Shown: in pieces, positions 24,317 to 31,886 of the stretch | Position numbering within the stretch: position 1 is the stretch's first letter | How the letters are laid out: each line of letters starts with the position of its first letter | Assembly (NCBI GenBank): GCA_900317865.1 | Contig: ONIK01000007.1 | Coordinates: 1-40,744 of the forward strand | DNA: 40,744 nt | Reading direction: 5' to 3' | Source of the DNA: an uncultured Methanobrevibacter sp. | Lineage (GTDB): Archaea > Methanobacteriota > Methanobacteria > Methanobacteriales > Methanobacteriaceae | Notes under the pieces: generated by a model | The model's input: the letters and a program-made list of their open reading frames with translations, nothing else | What the model was told of the DNA's origin: nothing | Database searches by the model: none | Position numbers and translations under genes: made by a program

Positions 24317-25099
24317 ATGAATGAAGATGTACATCTATTGAAAGGAATTGGTCTGACAATGTATGAAGCTCAAGCATATGTAACGCTCACTTCATTAATC
24401 TCAGCACCTGCAGTTGAAGTGTCTGAAAAATCAGGCATTCCTCGCAGTAAAATATATGACGTATTGAAGAAACTGAATGAAAAGGATTTCATAGAAATCG
24501 AAGATGGAAGACCCTTAACTTACAATGTTAAATCACCAGTCGAAGTGCTTTCAAGAGAAAAGGAGAAAATAAACTCAAAGATAGATGATGGGATAAGCAG
24601 ACTGACAAATATCTATGAAAATGGAATGAGTCAGGTCCAGGCGCCGATATGGAGAATATACGGCGTTGAAAAAATCATCAAACAGGAAGTTGAAATCATA
24701 CAACGATCAAAAACTTCCATCAATATGAGAATAGGATTTCTATTTGAAAATGAAGCGGAAGCATTAATAAAGGCGTTTAAAAGTAACAGAAACTTAAAAG
24801 TCAATATTCTTGCCTCATCAACATGTTACATAAACGATGAGGAAGTAAATATCATAAAAACATTTAAAGATGCTGGAATTAACATTCAAAAGGCAGATAT
24901 TCCATTTGTAAAGGTCCTGATTTCCGATTCAAAAGAAATGATGCACACATATACCAAATTTTCCCAAGACAAACGGAAAGTCATCCCTGAAACGGCTATC
25001 GGAATATGGAACAAATACGAGGATGTAGCCAGAAACTATAATGAAAGATTTTTAAATCAGCTGGAAAAAATGAAAATGAAAAAGAGAAATTCATATTAA
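24317..25099 (+). CDS. TrmB-family transcriptional regulator
   Basis: A 260-residue regulator. The ATG at 24317 is chosen for the AAAGGA 6 nt upstream and because the helix-turn-helix domain starts directly after it. Residues of about 10-75 are the winged helix (LTMYEAQAYVTLTSLIS, VSEKSGIPRSKIYDVLKKLN, DFIEIEDGRP), and residues of about 80-105 are a coiled coil. The rest is a truncated TrmB-type sensor with a strand-rich phospholipase-D-like fold (APIWRIYGVEKI, TSINMRIGFLF). It is transcribed divergently from hcp-cupin across an intergenic region of about 120 bp, so it probably controls that operon in response to a metabolite or to redox or nitrosative stress. The ligand is unknown. Confidence 0.88.
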   Translation: MNEDVHLLKGIGLTMYEAQAYVTLTSLISAPAVEVSEKSGIPRSKIYDVLKKLNEKDFIEIEDGRPLTYNVKSPVEVLSREKEKINSKIDDGISRLTNIYENGMSQVQAPIWRIYGVEKIIKQEVEIIQRSKTSINMRIGFLFENEAEALIKAFKSNRNLKVNILASSTCYINDEEVNIIKTFKDAGINIQKADIPFVKVLISDSKEMMHTYTKFSQDKRKVIPETAIGIWNKYEDVARNYNERFLNQLEKMKMKKRNSY

Positions 25100-25286
25100 C
25101 TTAACAAAATTCTATCCATAATAATTATTCCATTGAACCTAGCAAGCTTAAAAAAACTTCAGAATTCTTGCACAAAAAAATAAAAAAAATACCCTCTACA
25201 CATATAGTAAAAAATATAGTTCAATTTCTACAAAAATAGTAATATAAACATTCACATCCATCAATAAATTAACATTAAGGGAAAGA

Positions 25287-27026
25287 ATGGAAAGAAGATA
25301 TGATATTTTAAAAAACAAATATAACGAACTTTTATGGCCCACATTATTTACCATAATCTCCGGATCACTGTGCGGACTTATGGACATGATTGTTACGGGA
25401 TTCTTATCCAACTCAACACAGTTATCTGTACTCTTTTTAGGTTCTCCCCTAAAATACATTACAGGTATCTTTTATACTCTTTTGGGTCAGGGCTGTAGCC
25501 TATTGGCTTTAAGAGCCAAATCGAATTTGGATCATGAAAAAACGAATTTTTATTTTACAATAGCAATAGGAGGAACTCTTTTAATATCCATAATAATCCT
25601 TTTGACAGTATTTTTCTTTACCGACAACATATTAACCATGTTGAATACACCAGCAGAAATTTTTAACGACAGTAGAGGATATTTACTAATATTAATGTTT
25701 TTCTATCCATTAAACTGTTATATTATGGTCATTTCATTTTTCATTCGTTCAGACGGCTTTCCCAAAATACCTTTTTACACTGCATTAATTGCCAATATAC
25801 TGAATGTAATCTTTGATGTGATATTTATGAAAGGATTCAATATGGGAATTAATGGTAATGCATTAGCATCAGTTTTAGGATATCTTATAGGTTCAATTTA
25901 TATTTCCAAATATATATTTAATGAAAATGCCACATATAAATTAATTTCACTGGCCAAATTTAAAATAAGAGAAATAATAACTTCATTTAAAGAGATATTG
26001 CTCAACACGCCCGAAGTTGTTGGAAGCATCTGCTTTTCAATAAAGACCCTTGTTTTAACATATTTATGCAGCACATATTGGGGCACTGCTGGACTTTTAG
26101 CGTTTTTAGTATATGACAATAGTGAAACGTTTATTTACATGTTCCTATCAGGGATTATGAAAACAATGAGTCCGATAGTGACAGTGCTTTATAAAGAAAT
26201 AGATTACAAGGCAGTACAATATATTATTAAACATTCAATAAAACAGGTTGTGATTTTTTCACTCCCTATAAGTATAATATTCTTTTTATATCCTGAAATA
26301 TTGCTTAAAATATTCAATATCGTTGACCCCCAATATTTCGAACCTGTTACGTTAGCCATACGTATTACTGCATTTTCTTTAATTGGCCGTTGTTTATCCT
26401 ATTTATTGGCAAATTACGCCCAGGCTATTGAAAGAAATAGAATTGCTTCCATAATCACATTTTTTGAAGAATTCCTATTTGCTGTTTTTGGAGCATTGAT
26501 ATTGACAAGAATGTTAGGTGGAATCGGCATTTGGATTTCAATATTGGCGTCTGAAATACTACCTCTTTTGATTTTCATGATTTACTCCATTCATTTACGA
26601 AAAGACTCTGAAAATGAAAATATGACAATTCTCATGCTTCAGGATTCAAATTTAATCACATGGACATTTAGAAGAGAATTATTAAAATCCGATGAAAAAG
26701 ATTTGAATGAGAAAAATGAAAAAATTTTAGCAAATGTTGAAAAGGTTTTCAAAAAAGACACACCATATATTTCAAAAGCAATAGAAGAAATCTGCATGAA
26801 CATATTTGAAAACAACAAGGATGTTGATGAAATAGACATCACCATAAGACTAATTGAGGATTATATGATGATAATGATTACAGATGACGGAGAACTATAT
26901 AATCCAATCCAAAATAAGAAAGTAATAAAATCCGACAATATAAAAAGATTATCATGTCTCAACTATGAATTGGATTACGATGAAATTTTAGGTTTTAATA
27001 AGACATATTTAAAAATAAGAAATTGA
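25287..27026 (+). CDS. MATE-family transporter fused to an RsbW-like ATP-binding domain
   Basis: A 579-residue protein. Residues of about 10-440 hold about 12 membrane segments of the MATE efflux family, with the paired six-helix halves (FTIISGSLCGLMDMIVTGFL, then TYWGTAGLLAFLVYDNSET in the second half). The last 135 residues are soluble and carry GHKL-type ATPase motifs: an N-box-like AIEEICMNIFENN (Glu500, Glu501, Asn505) and a G1-box-like DDGELYNP (Asp533/Asp534, Gly535). This resembles the anti-sigma-kinase RsbW/SpoIIAB fold. Such a fusion would make transport subject to ATP binding or let the protein phosphorylate a partner. MATE export is driven by Na+ or H+. AAGGGA precedes the ATG. 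Gene is monocistronic, downstream of TrmB. Confidence 0.85.
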   Translation: MERRYDILKNKYNELLWPTLFTIISGSLCGLMDMIVTGFLSNSTQLSVLFLGSPLKYITGIFYTLLGQGCSLLALRAKSNLDHEKTNFYFTIAIGGTLLISIIILLTVFFFTDNILTMLNTPAEIFNDSRGYLLILMFFYPLNCYIMVISFFIRSDGFPKIPFYTALIANILNVIFDVIFMKGFNMGINGNALASVLGYLIGSIYISKYIFNENATYKLISLAKFKIREIITSFKEILLNTPEVVGSICFSIKTLVLTYLCSTYWGTAGLLAFLVYDNSETFIYMFLSGIMKTMSPIVTVLYKEIDYKAVQYIIKHSIKQVVIFSLPISIIFFLYPEILLKIFNIVDPQYFEPVTLAIRITAFSLIGRCLSYLLANYAQAIERNRIASIITFFEEFLFAVFGALILTRMLGGIGIWISILASEILPLLIFMIYSIHLRKDSENENMTILMLQDSNLITWTFRRELLKSDEKDLNEKNEKILANVEKVFKKDTPYISKAIEEICMNIFENNKDVDEIDITIRLIEDYMMIMITDDGELYNPIQNKKVIKSDNIKRLSCLNYELDYDEILGFNKTYLKIRN

Positions 27027-27031
27027 TATAG

Positions 27032-27112
27032 AAAAAACTGAATGGACAGGATTTCATAGAAATCAAAGATGTAGCATACAATATGGGATTAGTATACATC
27101 CTGATGCATTAA
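27032..27112 (+). pseudogene. Fragment of a TrmB-type regulator gene
   Basis: The frame reads KKLNGQDFIEIKD, nearly the same as KKLNEKDFIEIED in the TrmB gene at 24317-25099. The DNA is also close over about 45 bp (27031-27075 versus 24468-24512). The frame then diverges (VAYNMGLVYILMH) and stops at 27110-27112. There is no start codon or helix-turn-helix before it. It is a relic of a duplicated or deleted TrmB paralogue, immediately behind the MATE gene. Confidence 0.7.
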
Positions 27113-27190
27113 TTATTTTTTTACCTTTAAAAATAGGCTATGATACTTTAAAAAAAAGTATTCATAAATTGCAATGATGTGAAACTACAC

Positions 27191-27236
27191 TTTAATGAGG
27201 ACTCCCACTCATTAAACTTAAGTCGTTATAAAAATA
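27191..27236 (+). promoter_or_regulatory. Inverted repeat and TATA box upstream of the 144-residue hypothetical gene
   Basis: A perfect 9-bp inverted repeat TTTAATGAG/CTCATTAAA (27191-27199 and 27208-27216, 8-bp spacer) lies just before a TATA-like TTATAAAAAT (about 27226-27235). The box is only about 15-20 bp from the ATG at 27247, so the message should start near the third or fourth codon. Either the mRNA is leaderless from the ATG at 27256 or this is not the promoter. Confidence 0.45.
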
Positions 27237-27246
27237 ATATATTAAC

Positions 27247-27681
27247 ATGACTTTCATGAATAATACCACAAATATAAAACAGTTCCAATTGATTAAATTC
27301 ATTAATGGAAACTGCAGTGACGACCATGTAATAACAAAAATTTCCATAGTACTTCGCAGAGACAAAATAGAAGCCCCTTACTATATGGATACAAATATCA
27401 AACTGTCATCCTGCATTGACAGGGAAGAAAATGGACTTATCCATGCAATGGACATGCTAAACCATAACCGAAGATATAATTTAACTGAAAATACATATGA
27501 TGAGATTAAATCATTAATTTTCAATAAATTTGATAGTAATCATGAATCAGACCAAGTTAAAATCCTTGAAAATGACCATCAACTGAAGATATCTCTAATG
27601 TCCAAAAACGATGATGAAATCAGAAAGCTTTTTAAAAACTATGGTGAAGTTTTCGACAGGATAGACAGTCTGATTGATTGA
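27247..27681 (+). CDS. Hypothetical protein
   Basis: A 144-residue soluble protein that I do not recognise. It has strands (QFQLIKFING, ISIVLRRDKI), helices in the middle and C-terminus (HAMDMLNHNRRYNLTENTYD, DEIRKLFKNYGEVFDRIDSL), no signal peptide and no metal motif. There is no Shine-Dalgarno site; the nearest TATA-like box places the expected transcription start near 27253-27256, so the ATG at 27256 (141 residues) is an alternative start. The gene stands alone between the TrmB relic and a structured non-coding stretch. Confidence 0.55.
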   Translation: MTFMNNTTNIKQFQLIKFINGNCSDDHVITKISIVLRRDKIEAPYYMDTNIKLSSCIDREENGLIHAMDMLNHNRRYNLTENTYDEIKSLIFNKFDSNHESDQVKILENDHQLKISLMSKNDDEIRKLFKNYGEVFDRIDSLID

Positions 27682-27977
27682 AATATTTTCACGATTTAAA
27701 AGGTTACTCCATGAAGGAAATATTGCTCTAAAGAGGTTATATTGTCCAAAATAAAATAAAAAGTCTTAAATACTGAAAAGAACTAATTATTATATGGCAA
27801 TAAAAATTATTGCCATGCAAAAACTTCAATTATGAAAAATCCTGTGGTAATGCTGGCTATAAAAATCATCAAAAAGTACATACAAACACACTACTTTAAC
27901 TTGTATCCTCCCCCAAAGCATTACCAACTGTGAATGATATACTCCATTGAATGAAAAAAACAGGTTAAAGAAAATAT
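27682..27977. other. Gene-free stretch with two strong foldbacks
   Basis: No open frame is convincing here. Two inverted repeats are visible: a 10-bp perfect stem with a 3-nt loop (ATGGCAATAA/TTATTGCCAT, 27794-27816) and a 10-bp outer stem (TGGTAATGCT 27845-27854 with AGCATTACCA 27917-27926). The second encloses an ATACAA/TTGTAT inner pair and a run of five C at 27910-27914. The first could be a terminator of the hypothetical gene; the second looks like a structured RNA or regulatory element. Confidence 0.4.
27845..27926 (-). ncRNA. Candidate structured RNA (82 nt)
   Basis: The outer stem of 10 perfect pairs and inner ATACAA/TTGTAT arms (about 27880-27906) give a plausible two-part fold. The minus strand contains GGGGGAGGATACAA, unusually G-rich for this AT-rich genome, which often marks functional RNA. 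It could equally fold on the plus strand. There is no known family that I can match. Confidence 0.25.
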
Positions 27978-27995
27978 GGGGCTTAATTAAGCCCC
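27978..27995 (-). terminator. Palindromic terminator of the ADP-ribosylglycohydrolase gene
   Basis: GGGGCTTAATTAAGCCCC is a perfect 18-bp palindrome beginning 2 nt after the stop codon of the minus-strand gene. T-rich DNA follows on the minus strand (ATATTTTCTTT). Confidence 0.7.
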
Positions 27996-27997
27996 AT

Positions 27998-28786
27998 CTA
28001 TTTTTCGTATTTTTCTCTAAATTCTGTAAATACTTCCAACAAATTAGAATCTAAATGTTCAATACCTTTTTCAGATATTTCAGAAGGAACATCCCAATAA
28101 GCTGAAGCTATACCTCCTGCAATTGCCGCCTGAGTATCCGCATCACCACCCAGAGATACTGCATTTCTAACTGTGTCTTCAAAATCATCTGCCTCCAAAA
28201 AGCAGATTATTGATTCGGGCACCGAACCTGCACAGGACACATCAAACTTATAGAATGGCCTTATATCATCAAGTTTCCTGTCCAAATCATAATTATAATT
28301 TTTTTCAATGTGGCTTTTAATTTCATCCTTACTGCTACCGGTTCTTGCTAAAAATATTGCATCACCAGTAGCCAGCGCTCCTTTTATTCCCTCAGGATGG
28401 TCATGAGTTACAATTGATGACATTTTAGCCAATTCTTGAGCTTCACTTAACGAATCGGCAACCCATGCGACAGGGCTTACTCTCATCGCAGATCCATTTG
28501 CCCAACTTCCATAAGGCTCAGGGCTTTCCTGATTCAGCCATTTATAAAACATTGCGCCGTAACCTGCATTGGGATATTTCAGGCCGAATCTCTTTATCTC
28601 TGAAATCAGGACATCCTTGGATGTTTTATCTTTAAGCAGCCATGATGCAATAGCCAATGTCATTACAGTATCATCAGTAAAATTCGAATATAACTCATAT
28701 AAATTAAAATCTTTTGTTTTTATGGGAGAAAATTCCCTGGTCGAACCAATAATATCTCCACATATTGAACCTATTATACCTTTCAT
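27998..28786 (-). CDS. ADP-ribosylglycohydrolase family protein
   Basis: A 262-residue protein of the DraG/ARH family, which removes ADP-ribose from proteins or small molecules. It shows the two metal-binding clusters of the family: FTDDT (Asp38, Asp39, Thr40) near the N-terminus and GGDADTQAAIAGG (Asp215, Asp217, Thr218) near the C-terminus, both needed to hold the two magnesium ions. The N-terminal GSICGDIIGS is also typical. The substrate is unknown, and no ADP-ribosyltransferase gene is visible nearby. It is monocistronic with a strong palindromic terminator. Confidence 0.93.
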   Translation of the reverse strand: MKGIIGSICGDIIGSTREFSPIKTKDFNLYELYSNFTDDTVMTLAIASWLLKDKTSKDVLISEIKRFGLKYPNAGYGAMFYKWLNQESPEPYGSWANGSAMRVSPVAWVADSLSEAQELAKMSSIVTHDHPEGIKGALATGDAIFLARTGSSKDEIKSHIEKNYNYDLDRKLDDIRPFYKFDVSCAGSVPESIICFLEADDFEDTVRNAVSLGGDADTQAAIAGGIASAYWDVPSEISEKGIEHLDSNLLEVFTEFREKYEK

Positions 28787-28842
28787 GAAAAAAGGTTTGT
28801 AAAAAAATTCATTTAAATATATTGAAAAATATATGAAATAAC

Positions 28843-29508
28843 ATGAAACAAAAACAAATTTTAGTTATTTTAATTGTTATTATTTTAGCCATTGTGGCTT
28901 GTTTAACTGCATTTATGCTTGTTAATTCACATAGTGGAAGTTATACAACACTTAGAATAAGTAATAGTTGTACAATAGAAGTTCCAAATGAAAAAAATAC
29001 TGTAGAATCAATAAATGGTGGGATTTCAAAGTTTTCATTTAACTCTTCCAATTTAACTATCATGCATCAAAAATCAGGAAATAACAGTGAGATTAAATCA
29101 CTGAATACAAAACAGATTCAAAACTCAAAGCAAATTGAAAACAATATATATTATGATAATTCTGCAGGAACATATTCAATATTTATTGAAAATAAAAATA
29201 CTGGAGATTCATTATTAATTACATCAAATAACTTAGATTTATTGAAAAGAGTTTCAAACAGTGTTAAATTTTCAAAACCTACAAATACACACAACCTCAA
29301 CAACACCACTGCAGACAATACTACAGACAGCAGTAGTTCAAATACAATTCAAAGCAATAATAATAACCAAGTATCACACCAAACAAGCAATAATCAGTCT
29401 AATAACAATCCAACGCCAAGTCCGAGCCCAACTCCATCAGATGGTGGTTCAGACAGTGATTCTAAAAAAGATGAGGACTCAAAATATCCTTCATTCATAC
29501 CTGGTTAA
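28843..29508 (+). CDS. Membrane-anchored, Asn/Ser-rich surface protein
   Basis: A 221-residue protein with one hydrophobic segment at residues 6-27 (ILVILIVIILAIVACLTAF). It is followed by a compact domain of strands (TTLRISNSCTIEVPNEKN, SKFSFNSSNLTIMHQ, TYSIFIENKNTGDSLLIT, to about residue 148). From about 150 the sequence is low complexity, rich in Asn, Ser, Thr and Pro (NTTADNTTDSSSSNTIQSNN and NPTPSPSPTPS), ending in an acidic lysine patch. It is probably exported, with the N-terminal helix as anchor and the tail as a linker with many N-glycosylation sites. Similar short proteins are frequent in gut Methanobrevibacter. It converges with idsA. Confidence 0.75.
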   Translation: MKQKQILVILIVIILAIVACLTAFMLVNSHSGSYTTLRISNSCTIEVPNEKNTVESINGGISKFSFNSSNLTIMHQKSGNNSEIKSLNTKQIQNSKQIENNIYYDNSAGTYSIFIENKNTGDSLLITSNNLDLLKRVSNSVKFSKPTNTHNLNNTTADNTTDSSSSNTIQSNNNNQVSHQTSNNQSNNNPTPSPSPTPSDGGSDSDSKKDEDSKYPSFIPG

Positions 29509-29533
29509 AAAAATAGAAAAAAATAGAAAGATA

Positions 29534-30526
29534 TTATGAATGTCTTTCTAATACAAAATCAGCAATGTCAGAAAGTACTTGTTTACTTGAAGAGTCAGGT
29601 AATATTTCAAGTACTTCTTTTGCCTGGTTTACAGAATCTAGTGCAAGATTTCTAGCATATTCAATTGCACCACATTTTGTTAAAATTTCAATAGCCAAAT
29701 CTATATCTTCTTGTGAATTATTATCGTCTTTTAATATTTCCAATAATTTTTCACTGTCATCACCGGCAGATGAAAGACCATTGATAGCAATGATTGTCAT
29801 CTTACCTTTTCCGATATCAGATCCGATAGGCTTACCTAATGTTTCTTCATCACTTGCAAGGTCAAGATAATCATCCTGAATCTGGAAAGCAAGACCTATA
29901 AGTCTTCCATATTCATACATTGCATCCACAACTTCATCTGAAGCACCGCCCATAATAGCTCCAACTTTAGTAGCTGCAGCAATTAATGCACCAGTTTTTT
30001 TGAATATCATTTCCATATATTCTTCTTCGGATACATCAAAGCGGTCTTCAAAGCCCATATCTGAAGCCTGACCTTCACATATTTTTACACAGGCATCAGC
30101 AACAGTTGCCAAAGCTTTGTTAATTTGAGCCGGAGTGTTTATTTCCGGATTGGAATTGATAATTATTTCAAATGCTTTTGAAAACAATGTGTCTCCTGCC
30201 AAAATAGCGACATCTTCACCCCAAACTTTATGTACTGAAGGCATTCCCCTTCTCATATCGTCATCATCCATGATATCATCATGAATTAATGAAAAAGTAT
30301 GGATGAGTTCTATTGCAGAACCTGCTTTAAGCGCATTATCCCTTTTGCCTCCAACAGCTTCAGCAGTTATTAAACTTAAGGATGGCCTAAGCATTTTACC
30401 GCCAGCCTTAGTTAAATAAATTGAAGCTTCTTGAAGATTATTCGGAGTAATAACAGCTAATTCATCCTCAATTGTTTTAATAATATCGGATGAATAATTT
30501 CCTAAAATCTCTTTTACATCACTCAT
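29534..30526 (-). CDS. idsA: Polyprenyl (farnesyl/geranylgeranyl) diphosphate synthase
   Basis: A 330-residue trans-prenyltransferase that chains IPP and DMAPP to the C15/C20 precursors of archaeal ether lipids. The first aspartate-rich motif, IHDDIMDDDDMRRG (Asp83-Asp84-x2-Asp87), and the second, QIQDDYLD, hold magnesium and the diphosphates. GGKMLRPSL supplies basic residues for IPP. It is last in the lipid cluster: type 2 isomerase, isopentenyl phosphate kinase and mevalonate kinase lie upstream on the same strand, with the RNase J gene between. Its start is 10 bp downstream of the rnj stop. Confidence 0.95.
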   Translation of the reverse strand: MSDVKEILGNYSSDIIKTIEDELAVITPNNLQEASIYLTKAGGKMLRPSLSLITAEAVGGKRDNALKAGSAIELIHTFSLIHDDIMDDDDMRRGMPSVHKVWGEDVAILAGDTLFSKAFEIIINSNPEINTPAQINKALATVADACVKICEGQASDMGFEDRFDVSEEEYMEMIFKKTGALIAAATKVGAIMGGASDEVVDAMYEYGRLIGLAFQIQDDYLDLASDEETLGKPIGSDIGKGKMTIIAINGLSSAGDDSEKLLEILKDDNNSQEDIDLAIEILTKCGAIEYARNLALDSVNQAKEVLEILPDSSSKQVLSDIADFVLERHS

Positions 30527-30536
30527 ATTATCCCTC

Positions 30537-31880
30537 TTAACTTCTAAAAACTTGTGCCTGTGAATTTCTTAAAATATGAACATCATAACCAATTCTATAT
30601 CCTTCTTCTTCAGCCAATTCACCATAAGCTGAAAGCATTGATAAATCTCCGTGAGCAGGAATGATATGCTGTGGTTTTAACATACGTAAGAATTCTCTGT
30701 GGTCTTCTCTTCCAGCATGCCCTGAAACGTGGGCATTAGGATATATTCTTGCACCTTTAGATTGTAATCTTCTCTCCATAATATGCCTGTTTGCAGCATT
30801 GGTCGGGTTTGGAATAATCGGTGCAGAAATAATAACATTATCTCCAGGTTTTATATTGAACGGAGTTCTGCCACTGGCGATTCTTGGAAGTAATGCATCA
30901 GGTTCACCCTGGTGACCTGTAGTTACAAGCAAATACTTGTCACGAGCTTCATCAGCTTCCATCAAAGCTCTGTTAACTGCTTTAGGACTTCCATAAATAT
31001 TTGCATTCTTTGGCAATTTTAAAATTCCGTGCTTTTGTGCTATTCCACAGAAACGTTCCATAGACCTTCCAAGGAAAAATATTTCTCTGTGGGATTTTTT
31101 TGCAATATCAGCAATTGCCTGAACCCTTTCAACATGTGAAGAAAATGTAGTGACAATCATACCCGTTTTCTCATGCAACGGTCCCCTCATCACATCTTCC
31201 AATATATTACGTGCAATACGTTCAGAATGAGTTTTAACTTCATCGAAATTCTTTGCATTTGTAGTTTCAACAATTAATGCAAGTACTCCTTTTCTACCTA
31301 ATTCTTTTAATCTTCTATAATCAGGCGGCGGAGATACTTTTTGATGATTATCAAATTTAAAATCAAGTGCATATACAATAATACCTTCAGGAGTATGTAA
31401 TACAGGAAATACTGCCTGAGGTATACTGTGGGTTGCTTGAACAAATTCTAAAGTAATGTTTTTTGAAAGTTTTGTTTTTCCTCCAGGATTTAAAACTTTA
31501 ATAGGGTTTTTTACTTTGAATTTACGTTCTCCCTTAATCTGTTTTTCAATTAATGCAGATGTATACGGTGTTCCAATTAACGGTGCATCATATCTATGAG
31601 CTAATTTAGCTACAGCTCCAATGTGGTCCAAGTGACCGTGAGAGAAAACTATTCCTTTTACTTTTCCATCCACATCTTTCATCAGTGTATCGTCAGGAAT
31701 AACTCCCCTTTCAATTAAATCTAGACTATGCATTCTGTCAATATCCGTATCTTCATGCATACTAATTCTGTCAAGATGAATACCCATATCAAAAATAATA
31801 ACATCATCACCAATCTTGACAGCAGTCATGTTTTTACCGACTTCCTGGTATCCGCCTATTGCGATTACTTCAACGCTCAT
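30537..31880 (-). CDS. rnj: Ribonuclease J (archaeal)
   Basis: A 447-residue metallo-beta-lactamase/beta-CASP nuclease. The zinc motif is SHGHLDHIGA (His81-x-His83-x-Asp85-His86), with later motifs ATHSIPQAV and the C-terminal PAHGD. The beta-CASP region includes TTGHQGEPDALLPRIASG and SGHAGREDHREF. Archaeal RNase J of this length degrades RNA from the 5' end in mRNA turnover. AAGGAGAT precedes the ATG. It lies between the IPP isomerase gene (6 bp upstream) and idsA, so an RNA-decay gene is embedded in the lipid operon, a common arrangement in this order. Confidence 0.93.
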   Translation of the reverse strand: MSVEVIAIGGYQEVGKNMTAVKIGDDVIIFDMGIHLDRISMHEDTDIDRMHSLDLIERGVIPDDTLMKDVDGKVKGIVFSHGHLDHIGAVAKLAHRYDAPLIGTPYTSALIEKQIKGERKFKVKNPIKVLNPGGKTKLSKNITLEFVQATHSIPQAVFPVLHTPEGIIVYALDFKFDNHQKVSPPPDYRRLKELGRKGVLALIVETTNAKNFDEVKTHSERIARNILEDVMRGPLHEKTGMIVTTFSSHVERVQAIADIAKKSHREIFFLGRSMERFCGIAQKHGILKLPKNANIYGSPKAVNRALMEADEARDKYLLVTTGHQGEPDALLPRIASGRTPFNIKPGDNVIISAPIIPNPTNAANRHIMERRLQSKGARIYPNAHVSGHAGREDHREFLRMLKPQHIIPAHGDLSMLSAYGELAEEEGYRIGYDVHILRNSQAQVFRS

Positions 31881-31886
31881 ATGTTT

